A stretch of 64,000 bases of DNA, taken from positions 1 through 64,000 of the forward strand of contig CAIOKE010000077.1 of NCBI GenBank assembly GCA_903858815.1, read 5' to 3'. The first letter of the stretch is position 1. Every line of letters begins with the position of its first letter. The DNA is from an uncultured Planctomycetaceae bacterium (GTDB lineage: Bacteria; Planctomycetota; Planctomycetia; Planctomycetales; Planctomycetaceae). The notes below the pieces were generated by a model. The model saw only the letters and a list, made by a program, of their open reading frames with translations. It was not told the DNA's origin and ran no database searches. The position numbers and the translations under genes are program-made. Positions 36,236-45,740 of the stretch are shown here, piece by piece.

Positions 36236-37159
36236 GTGCACAAACCATGGACGCTGAAATGGCTGCGGCAAAACACGCACTTACAGGCCATTACGCCGGC
36301 AGAACCTGACTGGCTGCCCACAGAATTCCCGGATGAATTCCCGGCAATCGCCGCCGTCTGCAGCCACACAAACATGCTCTGCTCCGCTGCCGTCAGTCAG
36401 AAAGCTGCCGACTTCTGGATCACGACACCCGTGGTACTCTCTGAACCACAGGAACCTCTGCTGACCTTTCTGCTTCAGCACCTGCTGGACCTGCTGGCAC
36501 CAGCACGCTCAAAACGGGTGATGCTGCTGGCAGAGCCCTACCCGTGTGCAGCCCCCCTGCAACGCAGCCTGATCACGGCCGGATTTCAGGAACTGGCACA
36601 AATCGCCCGATTCCAACAGACCTCTGCCACCTTAGACTGCCCCGCAAAAACGGACCACTACGCTGCCACAGAGCCTCCCCCCGGGATTGTACGACTGCGG
36701 ATGAACGAAACTCCACGCGTCCAGCAGAACGCCACAGCCCTGACTCATCTGATCACCATGGCCGCAACCCAGTCTGCAGACCTCGTCAAACTGCCACCAC
36801 CCGCCGCCCGTCAGCTGCTGCAGGAATGGCAGCAGGCCGATGCCGAACTGCTGATCGCTGTGGACCAACAGGGACTGTTCCTCGGCTTGTGCGTCCTGGC
36901 GCAAACTGCTGATCAGCCCGCTGCAGCCGACTGGGAACAACAACTGATGTGGCTGGCCATTCGTCCCGAATATCGACGTCGCGGAATTGCCACCTTCCTG
37001 CTGCAGACAGCCCTGCAAACCACAAACCGGCTGCCAGCAGGCTTTAAGCATGGCTCCCTCTCTGCCTGCGTCGACCTGCACAACACGGCAGCAGTTCAGC
37101 TGTACCGCAAGTGCGGCTTCCAGCAGACAGACCATGGATTTGGCCTGTGGAGCAACTGA
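36236..37159 (+). CDS. GNAT-family N-acetyltransferase
   Basis: A 307-residue protein whose C-terminal ~130 residues show the GNAT fold: VDQQGLFLGLCVLAQ (beta strands), LAIRPEYRRRGIATFLLQTAL with the acetyl-CoA-binding R-R-x-G-I-A pattern, and VDLHNTAAVQLYRKCGFQQTD. The N-terminal ~130 residues could be a second, degenerate GNAT-like half. The start is GTG at 36236, two bases after the PspA-like stop. Acceptor substrate unknown. Confidence 0.82.
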   Translation: MHKPWTLKWLRQNTHLQAITPAEPDWLPTEFPDEFPAIAAVCSHTNMLCSAAVSQKAADFWITTPVVLSEPQEPLLTFLLQHLLDLLAPARSKRVMLLAEPYPCAAPLQRSLITAGFQELAQIARFQQTSATLDCPAKTDHYAATEPPPGIVRLRMNETPRVQQNATALTHLITMAATQSADLVKLPPPAARQLLQEWQQADAELLIAVDQQGLFLGLCVLAQTADQPAAADWEQQLMWLAIRPEYRRRGIATFLLQTALQTTNRLPAGFKHGSLSACVDLHNTAAVQLYRKCGFQQTDHGFGLWSN

Positions 37160-37181
37160 TGGGGCGGCGCCGACAGCACAA

Positions 37182-38525
37182 TCAGGCCGCATTCTCCAGT
37201 AATGCCTGTTCCTCAGGACGCCTCTGGTAACCACGCACCACAGAATAAGTCTGACGCAGCGCTGTGCGACGCCCAGGCATCGCCAGAGACGCCGTCAGTC
37301 GCAGACAACCTGACATTACGAAGACAGACAGATATCCGGACGTCGTCCGCCCAAGACCATACAGCATGCAGGCCCCCAGCAGAGTTCCCAGTACCATGGC
37401 CGCAGAATTGGCCACATTGTAGGCCGTCAGCAATGCCACCCGCCGCTGAGCCGGAATCTGGCGAAAGAACTGCAACAGCAGCGCCAGCTCATAACAACCC
37501 CAGACAAGGCCACTGAAAATCTGCAGACAGGCGAGATACCAGAAATTCTGGCTGAAATACCACAGCATACTGACCGGCACGATACCCAGAGTCCCCACCC
37601 ACATCAGTCGATCGGCACCAGACCGACTGGCAAAACGACCGGCCCACGGCAGCGACAGCACCTTGCCCAGAAAACCCAGGGACAGCAGACTCATGTAGTC
37701 CACCCACGAAAGCTGCAGCACCTTCAGCATAAATGGGTTGAAATACGGACCGGAAACATACACAGCCGTCTGTACCGCCGCAAAAAACAACACCAGTCGC
37801 CCATCAGCACCAGGCTTCCTGACCAGTTGCACCAGAAGCTTCAAACCCGCCCGCACCGAAAGGTCTGGCGATGCTGCTGACCGACCAGAACTCCCCCACT
37901 GCCCAAGACGCACTTCCGTCTGGCGAGCCAGCATCAGAGCCGAGACAAACCTGCCCACTGCTCCGATCGCAAACATCGCTGCAAACGCCAATAAGGTCAG
38001 CTCGCCGGACAGTCTGAGCATCAGCCCGCCGCTGATCAGACCAATCAATACTCCCACCTGACACAGGCGACTGCGACGAGCAAAAAAACCACCACGAATC
38101 CGGGCCGGTACCAGCTGCTCAACCCAGATGTTCCACGCCGGACCCGCCGCAAGACCCGCTGCCCAGTAAATCGTCGCCGGAATAAACACCATCCACGGAC
38201 GCACATCACCGGCCAGCGCCAGACCCGACAGTACAAGGACACTGCCAGCCTGCAACGCAGCCACGCTGACCACAAATCGCCGATACGCACCCAGCCAAAC
38301 CAGCAGCAGCGGAGCACACAGCTGCAGCAGACTTCCCAGCAAAACCGGCAGCGTCGCAATCAGCGCAGCAGATAACTCGCCAAAACCTCGAGCCAGCATA
38401 AAGGCCGGCAGATAGGTTTCTGCAATCCCAACCATGATGCTGAAGGAAAAACCATCGGCATTGATGGCCTTCAAATTGCGGCGAAGAGCTCGTCGCCGGT
38501 GCAGAAAATCAGCCGAATGAGTCAT
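37182..38525 (-). CDS. MFS-family transporter
   Basis: A 447-residue integral membrane protein with about twelve hydrophobic helices and an internal charged loop (residues ~205-235). The N-terminus (ALRRNLKAINADGFSFSIMVGIAETYLPAFML) and repeated LPVLLGSLLQL…LLLVWLGAYRRF and GFLGKVLSLPWAGRFASRSGADRLMWVG segments fit the major facilitator superfamily. Substrate unknown. It converges on the GNAT gene with a 22-bp gap. Confidence 0.83.
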   Translation of the reverse strand: MTHSADFLHRRRALRRNLKAINADGFSFSIMVGIAETYLPAFMLARGFGELSAALIATLPVLLGSLLQLCAPLLLVWLGAYRRFVVSVAALQAGSVLVLSGLALAGDVRPWMVFIPATIYWAAGLAAGPAWNIWVEQLVPARIRGGFFARRSRLCQVGVLIGLISGGLMLRLSGELTLLAFAAMFAIGAVGRFVSALMLARQTEVRLGQWGSSGRSAASPDLSVRAGLKLLVQLVRKPGADGRLVLFFAAVQTAVYVSGPYFNPFMLKVLQLSWVDYMSLLSLGFLGKVLSLPWAGRFASRSGADRLMWVGTLGIVPVSMLWYFSQNFWYLACLQIFSGLVWGCYELALLLQFFRQIPAQRRVALLTAYNVANSAAMVLGTLLGACMLYGLGRTTSGYLSVFVMSGCLRLTASLAMPGRRTALRQTYSVVRGYQRRPEEQALLENAA

Positions 38526-38769
38526 CTGAGCAGCGAAATTGCATAACCAACCAGGCGGCCCCTCAATGGAACCCGCCCCACCCCGGTTTCGTCTGGCAAA
38601 CCTGTTATCTGGAAATCACGTCTGTGGCAACGGATTTTCCAGCTCACCGGGACAGTTCAGCACAAACAGGAATGCCCTGCATCCGCGCAACCGCAATATT
38701 TTCCGAAGACACTTACGCAGATGTCCCCGCTGCCGGTCCTGCCCGAACACCCGCCCGAATTCAGCACAT

Positions 38770-39543
38770 TCAGACACCCAAAGGATACCCGGCTGACAGC
38801 CAGTTGATTTCTGTGCAGTTTTCAGGGAAACACGAGGCCATCAGACGCACCAGACGGATGTCGTCTTCAGCAACCAGAACCGGCGGCGAGTCGACGTCAA
38901 TAAAGCTGTCACGCAGCCCACTGAGCATGGCCACCCACGCGGCACTGCAGTGATCAAGCGCACAACGCTCCTGCCGCTGCCGAAAATAATCCCGCGCGTC
39001 CTCCTCATCGCAGGCCAGCGACCACAGATCATAACGCTTCATAAACGGACAACACAGAATGTCGAACCACACCTCGGTCTCACGTCGCAGATGCTCGACA
39101 CGCAATGCCAACTCAGATCCCGAAAACTCCAGATTACGACATAACTGCAGCAATCGACGACGCACAGTCAGATGGCCCCGCAACACGTTCGTCGCCAAAG
39201 CCTCAGATTCACTGCTGCCACGCTGACGATCCTGAGCAACCAGCAGCAGAGTCCAGACACGTACGGGCAGTTCATTGACCAGAATCTGTTCCGCAAGTTC
39301 ACGCAGAACCGAAATGCCACTGTCAATTCCAGACTGACCAGTCACGTCATCAACAACAGTACCCATGGGATCACCGCTGGCCTCAAGCCGATCCAGAATC
39401 CGCATCCAGCGATTGAATCGGTTGCGACTGTGGACGTAATAGTCACCGATGACCTGAACCGATACAGAACTTGCCTGATCAACAAAGTTCTGCCCATACG
39501 CAGCCAGCAGGGCGGCTATTTCAGGAAGTGTAGAGAGTTTCAA
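38770..39543 (-). CDS. Hypothetical protein (257 aa)
   Basis: I do not recognise this protein. It is a soluble, mostly helical 257-residue chain with the segments YYVHSRNRFNRWMRILDRLEASGDP and TETEVWFDILCCPF-like middle, and no signal peptide. The start is TTG at 39543, preceded by AAGGGG seven bases upstream; the next in-frame ATG is at codon 47. It stands alone, 244 bp downstream in space from the MFS gene's start on the same strand. Confidence 0.65.
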   Translation of the reverse strand: MKLSTLPEIAALLAAYGQNFVDQASSVSVQVIGDYYVHSRNRFNRWMRILDRLEASGDPMGTVVDDVTGQSGIDSGISVLRELAEQILVNELPVRVWTLLLVAQDRQRGSSESEALATNVLRGHLTVRRRLLQLCRNLEFSGSELALRVEHLRRETEVWFDILCCPFMKRYDLWSLACDEEDARDYFRQRQERCALDHCSAAWVAMLSGLRDSFIDVDSPPVLVAEDDIRLVRLMASCFPENCTEINWLSAGYPLGV

Positions 39544-39944
39544 CGGGGGGCCCCTTGATTCAGAAGTCAGAAGGTTGCGTTACGGCAACAGCGTCACTGA
39601 ACAATGAAATCAAGGAGCAAAACGAATGCCCATGATCAACAAAAAACGGCAGATCAGATTTTCACCCTGAAAAACACCACATTTTTCGAACAACGAGCCC
39701 CAGTCCAGAACAATTCCACCACAGGCCATTCGTCGATGCTCACGAAACGTAAACCCTCAACGTCCATAAGCCGTAAACGATGCATTTTTGCAACGTTGCA
39801 GGGACACAACAGCACCATGTTGCCAACCGTCAACATGGCCGCAGATCAGGAACTCACAATACTTGATAGCAACCCCGAAATGCCAACAAAAAAGCAGCAG
39901 ACAATGAATGCCTGCTGCTGATCTGGTTACTCCACACAAAGCTG
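39544..39944. other. A/T-richer intergenic region
   Basis: About 400 bp, noticeably more A/T-rich than its neighbours. No gene is supported; a 14-codon frame at 39626-39670 has a perfect AAGGAG seven bases upstream of ATG but no other support. The right end holds the terminator of the matrixin-like gene. GGGGCCCC lies just upstream of the TTG start at 39543. Confidence 0.4.
39887..39919 (-). terminator. Intrinsic terminator after matrixin-like gene
   Basis: On the minus strand, an 8-bp stem (AGCAGCAG / CTGCTGCT) with an 11-nt loop is followed by a run of six T. It lies 26 bp beyond the stop codon of the 39945-42041 gene. Confidence 0.8.
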
Positions 39945-42041
39945 TTACTGATTGAACAGCGTTTCAAAATATCGTTCTACGATCTCCCACCATGGAATCT
40001 CGTAAAATGGGTCATCATCCGGCCCGGGCAAAGTGGGAACTACTGGATCCCCCTGCGGGTCTTCATTGTACGTATACGGCGGTTGCTCTGAAGGCGGTGG
40101 CGGCAACGTTGGATCTGTGTAACCAGGACCATCGTCGTCACTCACGACATCAGCCATCAGACGATAGGTCACAGGCCCTGGCACGATACTGCTCTTAACG
40201 TACACTCGTGTTGCGATGATGTAATCACCCGCCGGTAGCCAGACAAAAACAGAACCTGTCACGCCACCTGTTGCCGAAACCGTACCAACCTGCTGCTCAG
40301 TACGCACATCAATAATACTGACGACGGTCGCCGTCCCGGACGATGGTGAAAGTGTCGAAAGATCAAAACGGAACAACTGAGACTTGTTGGAACTGAGCAA
40401 TGCATAGTCAACCGTGCCAACCGCCAGCGTTTGTTGGGTCAGAGTCTGCATCTGCACTGCATCCGTTGAAAAATCCGCCGTCAGCAGATAATTCCCCGTC
40501 GACTGCACCGCGCCCGCCCGCTGCCACACACCCACAACATACGTCTGCCCAGCTACAGCGTTCGGCACCACCAGCGTCTGCTGACCATTACTGCCTGCTC
40601 GCAACTGAGATGGCAGCCTGTCACCCGCCTGATTCATCACCACCACCGTCAGATCAGGACGAATCGTCCCCAACGCTGACAGGGTAATGTTGAGCGATCC
40701 GATCGCACCTGCCGGTGCCACGATTGTATACAAATCCCGATCAACCGCCGTCGCGATCGCACCCATCGCCTCATAACGGCTCTGAGCAATAAATCCCGGA
40801 ACGGAAGTCAACGCCTGCGCTGTTGCCGGACGGTCATTCTGACCGGATTCAGAATCCACGAGGATACTGCCAAACAGTTGAGCAGTTGAAATGCTGTCAG
40901 CATTCTGCAAACGCTGCTTCCCGTCATACTTCGCAGCATCGTGGTTCTGCGGATTAGTCGAAGACAGTTGCCCACCGGCACGATAATCCACGTCAACCTT
41001 ATAGTCGCCCACACGGAAATCAGAACCTGCCTGCGATTCCACCCCGATAAAATAAGTCTCACCGGGAATCAACCCCTGCAGACTGACTCGACCGTTGTTC
41101 CGAAACACACTCTGGACAGCATCACTGGCGAGGACGCCCCCCTGAGCTTTCCGGACGGTCAGGCGAGACTCCAGCAGACTGATCCCCGAGGCCCACACCG
41201 TCACCGTAGCTGATGTCTGATTCGCAGGAACTGTGAAGGAATAGAAATCTGAGTCCGCTGCCGTATTCAGTGAACCGCTGCGAACCGCACGACCAGCAGT
41301 TGTTTCCGCCGCACTGAAAATGATCGGAGTCGCAGTTGCACGACTGTCGTTCACGCTCGTTTCAAAAATGTCGACCCGCGCCCCATAAATCGCCTGAATC
41401 GCAGTGATATCAGCAGACTGCAGCGTCCAGCGAGGATTCGTGTAATTGGCAGACATCACCTGTCCGGACTGCTGCACATCCGACAAGCCCAGCGCGTTCC
41501 CGGCCTCGTGCAACAGCACCGTCCGCAACTCGTAGCCACTGCCACCCGGTGGCTGCTGGCTTTCAGAATGTCCCAGATACCACCGCGCATCACTGTTCAG
41601 CAGAATATCGCCTGACCATGTACCCGCTACCGGCTGCCACGGGACAGCATTGGCAAGCACGTTCGTCTGACTGAACGAGCCAATTCGGAATTCACCAAAG
41701 CGAGGATCATTGGAAGCGAGGCCCGCAGCTCCAAAGGCATCGCTGCGATCACCAACCAACCCCACATTGATATTGGCAACCTCAGCCCACGTCTGAAATG
41801 CCTTCAGGGCAGCCTGCTGCCAGGCACCACGAGTCGCCACAGTGTCCAGAGTCTGGCGGATGTTGTTACCCGTCCCGCCAATCGGGGTGCCGTCACCCGG
41901 GAAACTGATACTCAGACTTCGCGGGTCAGCCCACGGCAGGCCGTATGTCGTCAACAGACTGCGAACTTCGAGCGATTCCACTCTGATTGATGACGCAGCT
42001 CCTTTGCGTCGGGATTTCGCGGGACGGGCTGAAAAAAACAT
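39945..42041 (-). CDS. Matrixin-like surface protein with PPC domains and altered zinc motif
   Basis: A 698-residue protein with the planctomycete LEPR-XLL-type N-terminal motif (VESLEVRSLLT, residues 21-31). Residues ~35-220 resemble a matrixin/metzincin domain (AFQTWAEVANINVGLV; WSGDILLNSDARW; LLHEAGNALGLSD; QVMSANY Met-turn). The metal site reads H178-E-x-x-N182-x-x-G-x-x-D188, so the second zinc histidine is Asn and the third ligand is Asp. Two pre-peptidase C-terminal-like beta domains follow (SLNTAADSDFYSFTVPANQ; AVDRDLYTIVAPAG), then a Pro/Asp-rich tail. The ATG at 42041 follows AAGGGGG. Probably exported; catalytic activity is doubtful. Confidence 0.8.
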   Translation of the reverse strand: MFFSARPAKSRRKGAASSIRVESLEVRSLLTTYGLPWADPRSLSISFPGDGTPIGGTGNNIRQTLDTVATRGAWQQAALKAFQTWAEVANINVGLVGDRSDAFGAAGLASNDPRFGEFRIGSFSQTNVLANAVPWQPVAGTWSGDILLNSDARWYLGHSESQQPPGGSGYELRTVLLHEAGNALGLSDVQQSGQVMSANYTNPRWTLQSADITAIQAIYGARVDIFETSVNDSRATATPIIFSAAETTAGRAVRSGSLNTAADSDFYSFTVPANQTSATVTVWASGISLLESRLTVRKAQGGVLASDAVQSVFRNNGRVSLQGLIPGETYFIGVESQAGSDFRVGDYKVDVDYRAGGQLSSTNPQNHDAAKYDGKQRLQNADSISTAQLFGSILVDSESGQNDRPATAQALTSVPGFIAQSRYEAMGAIATAVDRDLYTIVAPAGAIGSLNITLSALGTIRPDLTVVVMNQAGDRLPSQLRAGSNGQQTLVVPNAVAGQTYVVGVWQRAGAVQSTGNYLLTADFSTDAVQMQTLTQQTLAVGTVDYALLSSNKSQLFRFDLSTLSPSSGTATVVSIIDVRTEQQVGTVSATGGVTGSVFVWLPAGDYIIATRVYVKSSIVPGPVTYRLMADVVSDDDGPGYTDPTLPPPPSEQPPYTYNEDPQGDPVVPTLPGPDDDPFYEIPWWEIVERYFETLFNQ

Positions 42042-42188
42042 GGAACCCCCTTCAGTGCAGGCTGGCATAGTACGTGCAGCTGGAAATTCAGCAACGTACT
42101 GACCCTCGGGAAAACCCGAGTGCTGGAAGGGGAAGGCCAGCCGCTATCACTGGCCCGCCATGAAAATCCAAAAAAAATCTGTTTAAGC

Positions 42189-42211
42189 AAAAACAGCCGT
42201 CAGAAAGGCTG
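42189..42211 (-). terminator. Possible weak terminator after kinase gene
   Basis: On the minus strand a 5-bp stem CAGCC/GGCTG with an 8-nt loop is followed by five T, 34 bp after the kinase stop. The stem is short. Confidence 0.4.
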
Positions 42212-42244
42212 ATCCTGCCCGCAGGACGAATTCTGAAGCCCCGT

Positions 42245-45200
42245 TTATCTTTGTTCCTTCTGCTGGCTCAGAATCCGAGCCGTCCGGCGGATCATCTGAA
42301 AATCCTGCAGGTCCCGAATCGGCTGCAGATCAGTGTCCGTATCAATAATGTCCTGCCCATAACCACCCGCCACCGCCCGGGCCAGCCAGCTGATTGCATC
42401 CTGAGATAACTCGGGATGCGCCGGTGACATCAACGCATAGGTACAGGCAATCTGATAGTTGATCTCGTGCCCACGCCGCTCCGGCATCGCCAGCAATGTG
42501 TCAACATCCCGCTTCGCCAACTCCCAACGACCAGCTCGAGCATGCAGTACGGCCCGACCCGAAAGTGCCTTCTGGTACCGCGGTTTACTCTTCAATAACC
42601 GATCTAGTACCGTCACTGACTCATCTGGACGGTTCAGCCTCTCAGAAAGGACGTGAGCCATCGGCTGCAGAATCAGCGGATTCGGACCAAATAACTCTTC
42701 AGCACGCTGCAGGTCTTTCAATCCGCCTTCCGGCTCTCGATCAAATTTCGAAATTGCTCGAGACACCCAGTCAAGCGCGGCTACCGGTTGGTGCTGCTGA
42801 GCATATGCGATGTCAGCTTCCGCATCTGCTGAACGCTTCAGGATCCCCAGCAGACGCCCACGCATCAACCTCACTCGACTGCCCTCAGGTCGCAACAATA
42901 CAGCCTGATCCAGATCTGCTACGGCTGCTTCATAATTCTTCAAAGACTCCCGAACCATTGCACGCTGCGCCCACGCCTCAGGAATCTCCGGATAGTACTC
43001 AATGAGCTTCGAAAAATCCTCCTCAGCACCTACCATCTGACCATCGTACATCAGTGCCAGACCACGACAGTATCTTGCGGCGATGCTGCGTTCCGAGGAA
43101 CTGATTGCTGCGGAAAACGCTGCAATTGCCTCTCGATACTGCTGCATGTCAAAGTGGCTGCGACCGCGCACGACCCAATACACCGTCCAGAAGGCCCCTG
43201 GGACAGTCGTTGCATCCAGAATCGCCATCGCGGCGTCTGGACGCCCCCTCTGCAGCATCAAAGACGCTGCGAACAGACGATCAACCGGGCCGTAAGCCTC
43301 CAGTGCCTCCAGAATCTGCGAACTCCCAGCAGTGTCCAGTGACAGCCGACTCTGCACACCCCTTGAGTCACCACTTGCGAGGTCGGTTGCAGCCCGCTGC
43401 TTAAGATTGCCCACTGTTTTTCTGAAACTCTGCAACAGAGTATTCTCTTCAACAGCGGTATTACTGGAGTTCCGTTCCAGCTGCTCCACGACAAATCCAA
43501 GCGCCCGCAACCGGTCCTCAGCTTCTCTTTTGCTGTCAGCATCCAGACGACCTGTCATCCAGTCCCATGTCTCAGGAATCTCATCAGGAGTCGCTGCACC
43601 CAATGCCTTCATGCACTGTTGAGCAATACTTTCAGATGTCATCGTGTGAAACACATCAATCGCCAGATCCGGGACAGCCACTGAACTGAGCGCATAGTCT
43701 GAGAGTAAACGGATTTCCCGCAGAGAATCCAGTGCTTTCAAGCGTTCAGTCTTCTCTCGCGAACTCAACAACCCCATCAGCAATCCACCGATGATCAACG
43801 CTGAAATCGTACACGCAATCCCGCTGGAAATCGCTCGAGGATAACGCCGCACAAATTTCGGAACTGTGCCCGTCCAGAAAGACTCCCGCGCATGCTTCAA
43901 CGGAAGACTGCCCGCCTCACGCTCCAGATCCACCAGCAACTCAGCCGCCGATGGATAAATCTCAGCAACTTGCTGAGACAAACAGGCCGCCACAATCGTC
44001 CGTAATCCCGGACTGCCCGAACCACTGCTGAACACCGGAGCCACAGCATGACTGGCAATCGCTGCGTCCAACTCCTCAGCTGCCGTGCTGGACGCCGCTC
44101 GAAACGGTAATCGACCCTCCAGAATCTCGTAAATAATCACACCCAGTGAATGCACGTCGTACTCTGGTCGCGCCTTCCCCGTCGTCTTCGATCGCAGTTG
44201 ACGCAACTGCTCACAGGCCAGGTAGGGCAGAGTCCCCCCAACCCACATCCGCTCCCGATTCTCTGTGTGCTGCGAAAGATTGAAGTCAATCAACGCCGGC
44301 TCGCCATCGTTCCGAATCAGAATGTTGGCCGGCTTCAGATCACCATGCACCATCCCTCGCTGATGCGCATGAGTCAAGGCACTGGCCAGACGCCGAAAAA
44401 TCCACAACGCCAGCTGACCAGCATCCATCTTCGATAACTGCTGCAGCGGTCCCGATGCTGCCTCATGCCAGCGCCGCAAAGACTGCAGCACATCAATCCC
44501 CGCCGGAACCGTGATGTCCGCCACCGACTGAGTATCCCGCCCACGCGCTGCCATATGCTCAGGCAGACGAGTCAGTTTGTCCTGAGCCCGCTGTACAACG
44601 CCTGTCAGACTGCCACCAGTGCGCTCCGCCGGGTCCCGAATCTCACGCAGCCAACGCGCCACAGTCGTAGCACCGCTGTACGGCATGCACAGCACCCAAC
44701 GCCCCTGCACCTCATGACACGAATACAATGGCACAATCCCGGTGTGCTGCAGTCGCGCCAGATGAAACTGCTCCTGCATCGGACGGTCGACCACCTTCAC
44801 CGCCACATACCGACGACCTAATGACAACTGACGCGCCAGATAAACCCGACTGAAGGCCCCCTCACCCAGCAACGACATCAGCTCAAAATCACCAATCCGG
44901 TCGCCCTGCGACTCGCCCGTCGCTGACTCCTGAAAACCAGTCGCCTCATTCCCCGGCTGCTCAACCTGCACACTCAAAAACGACGCCGTCGATGGAAACT
45001 CACCCTGCTCCGCACTGCTGTGCGCCATCTGAGTCTGTGACAGCAGGTCCTTGTACCAACCCTGCGATTCCACCCCCGAAAAACCCGACCAGCGACTGGG
45101 AGGACACGAGCGGCGACGCGATTTACGCTCGCGGTAATCCTCAAAACAAATTGCCGCAACATGCTGCTCATGCTTGCGAATCGCAGGAAATCGCTCGAAA

Positions 45201-45406
45201 TACTCGCCCACGGAAAGCTCGGCACCAACCGCATATCGCCGGTCAATGTCCACCCGAATCAACTCCGCCAGCAACTCCGGATCACCCGCTAACTGCGACT
45301 CAGAAACAATCTCTTCGATCAGACTGCGATGATCCAGCTTCCAGCTGCGCTCAAACAGCTCAATCGCCTCGTCAATTACCGCGGCCCTTGAGGATTCAAG
45401 ATTCAT
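42245..45406 (-). CDS. Serine/threonine protein kinase with transmembrane helix and TPR region
   Basis: A 1053-residue protein. A cytoplasmic N-terminal extension (1-~170) precedes a kinase domain: glycine loop LLGEGAFSRVYL (179-190), K204 in VAVK, catalytic loop H354-G-D-L-K-P-A-N361, and DFN (374-376) in place of DFG, a variant also seen in other planctomycete kinases. Only ~16 residues separate K204 from HTGIV, so the alphaC helix is shortened. A transmembrane helix follows (ISSGIACTISALIIGGLLMGLL), then a ~450-residue C-terminal region with TPR-like repeats (YRGLALMYDGQMVGAEEDFSKLIEYYPEIPEAW and relatives). It lies 334 bp downstream of an ECF sigma gene on the same strand, a common planctomycete pairing. 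Confidence 0.9.
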   Translation of the reverse strand: MNLESSRAAVIDEAIELFERSWKLDHRSLIEEIVSESQLAGDPELLAELIRVDIDRRYAVGAELSVGEYFERFPAIRKHEQHVAAICFEDYRERKSRRRSCPPSRWSGFSGVESQGWYKDLLSQTQMAHSSAEQGEFPSTASFLSVQVEQPGNEATGFQESATGESQGDRIGDFELMSLLGEGAFSRVYLARQLSLGRRYVAVKVVDRPMQEQFHLARLQHTGIVPLYSCHEVQGRWVLCMPYSGATTVARWLREIRDPAERTGGSLTGVVQRAQDKLTRLPEHMAARGRDTQSVADITVPAGIDVLQSLRRWHEAASGPLQQLSKMDAGQLALWIFRRLASALTHAHQRGMVHGDLKPANILIRNDGEPALIDFNLSQHTENRERMWVGGTLPYLACEQLRQLRSKTTGKARPEYDVHSLGVIIYEILEGRLPFRAASSTAAEELDAAIASHAVAPVFSSGSGSPGLRTIVAACLSQQVAEIYPSAAELLVDLEREAGSLPLKHARESFWTGTVPKFVRRYPRAISSGIACTISALIIGGLLMGLLSSREKTERLKALDSLREIRLLSDYALSSVAVPDLAIDVFHTMTSESIAQQCMKALGAATPDEIPETWDWMTGRLDADSKREAEDRLRALGFVVEQLERNSSNTAVEENTLLQSFRKTVGNLKQRAATDLASGDSRGVQSRLSLDTAGSSQILEALEAYGPVDRLFAASLMLQRGRPDAAMAILDATTVPGAFWTVYWVVRGRSHFDMQQYREAIAAFSAAISSSERSIAARYCRGLALMYDGQMVGAEEDFSKLIEYYPEIPEAWAQRAMVRESLKNYEAAVADLDQAVLLRPEGSRVRLMRGRLLGILKRSADAEADIAYAQQHQPVAALDWVSRAISKFDREPEGGLKDLQRAEELFGPNPLILQPMAHVLSERLNRPDESVTVLDRLLKSKPRYQKALSGRAVLHARAGRWELAKRDVDTLLAMPERRGHEINYQIACTYALMSPAHPELSQDAISWLARAVAGGYGQDIIDTDTDLQPIRDLQDFQMIRRTARILSQQKEQR

Positions 45407-45740
45407 ACCCACACCGCCCGTTCAGCCCCTGCAGGCTGCCAGATTCCAGAAAAAACGGTAATTCCTTCCGAAAATCACCTGTTGAGTGCGAGTCCCCCCA
45501 AACGGCAGACCGCAAAAATCCCTGCGACTGCACGCCTGTCTCTTACCCTCTTCACCGCAGCAAAAGGCCGGACTTGACCGGATTCCCGCCACGAAAACAC
45601 CCTTTTCATCGGGATCTCACGGGAAAAAAACACACCTGCAGTACCCGCAGGAACGACAAACACCCCGTCACAGCCGTCATCAGCCGGACAGGTGCCTCAA
45701 GCCGAATTCCCGGAATCACCGCAAACTGCACCTCGCAGCA
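45407..45740. other. Intergenic region between ECF sigma and kinase genes
   Basis: A 334-bp gap. I see no gene, no clear terminator after the sigma factor and no convincing promoter for the kinase. Confidence 0.4.

Noticed and set aside
39626-39670. 14-codon frame with perfect AAGGAG spacing
   Set aside because: Too short, no conservation evidence; noted only inside the intergenic entry.
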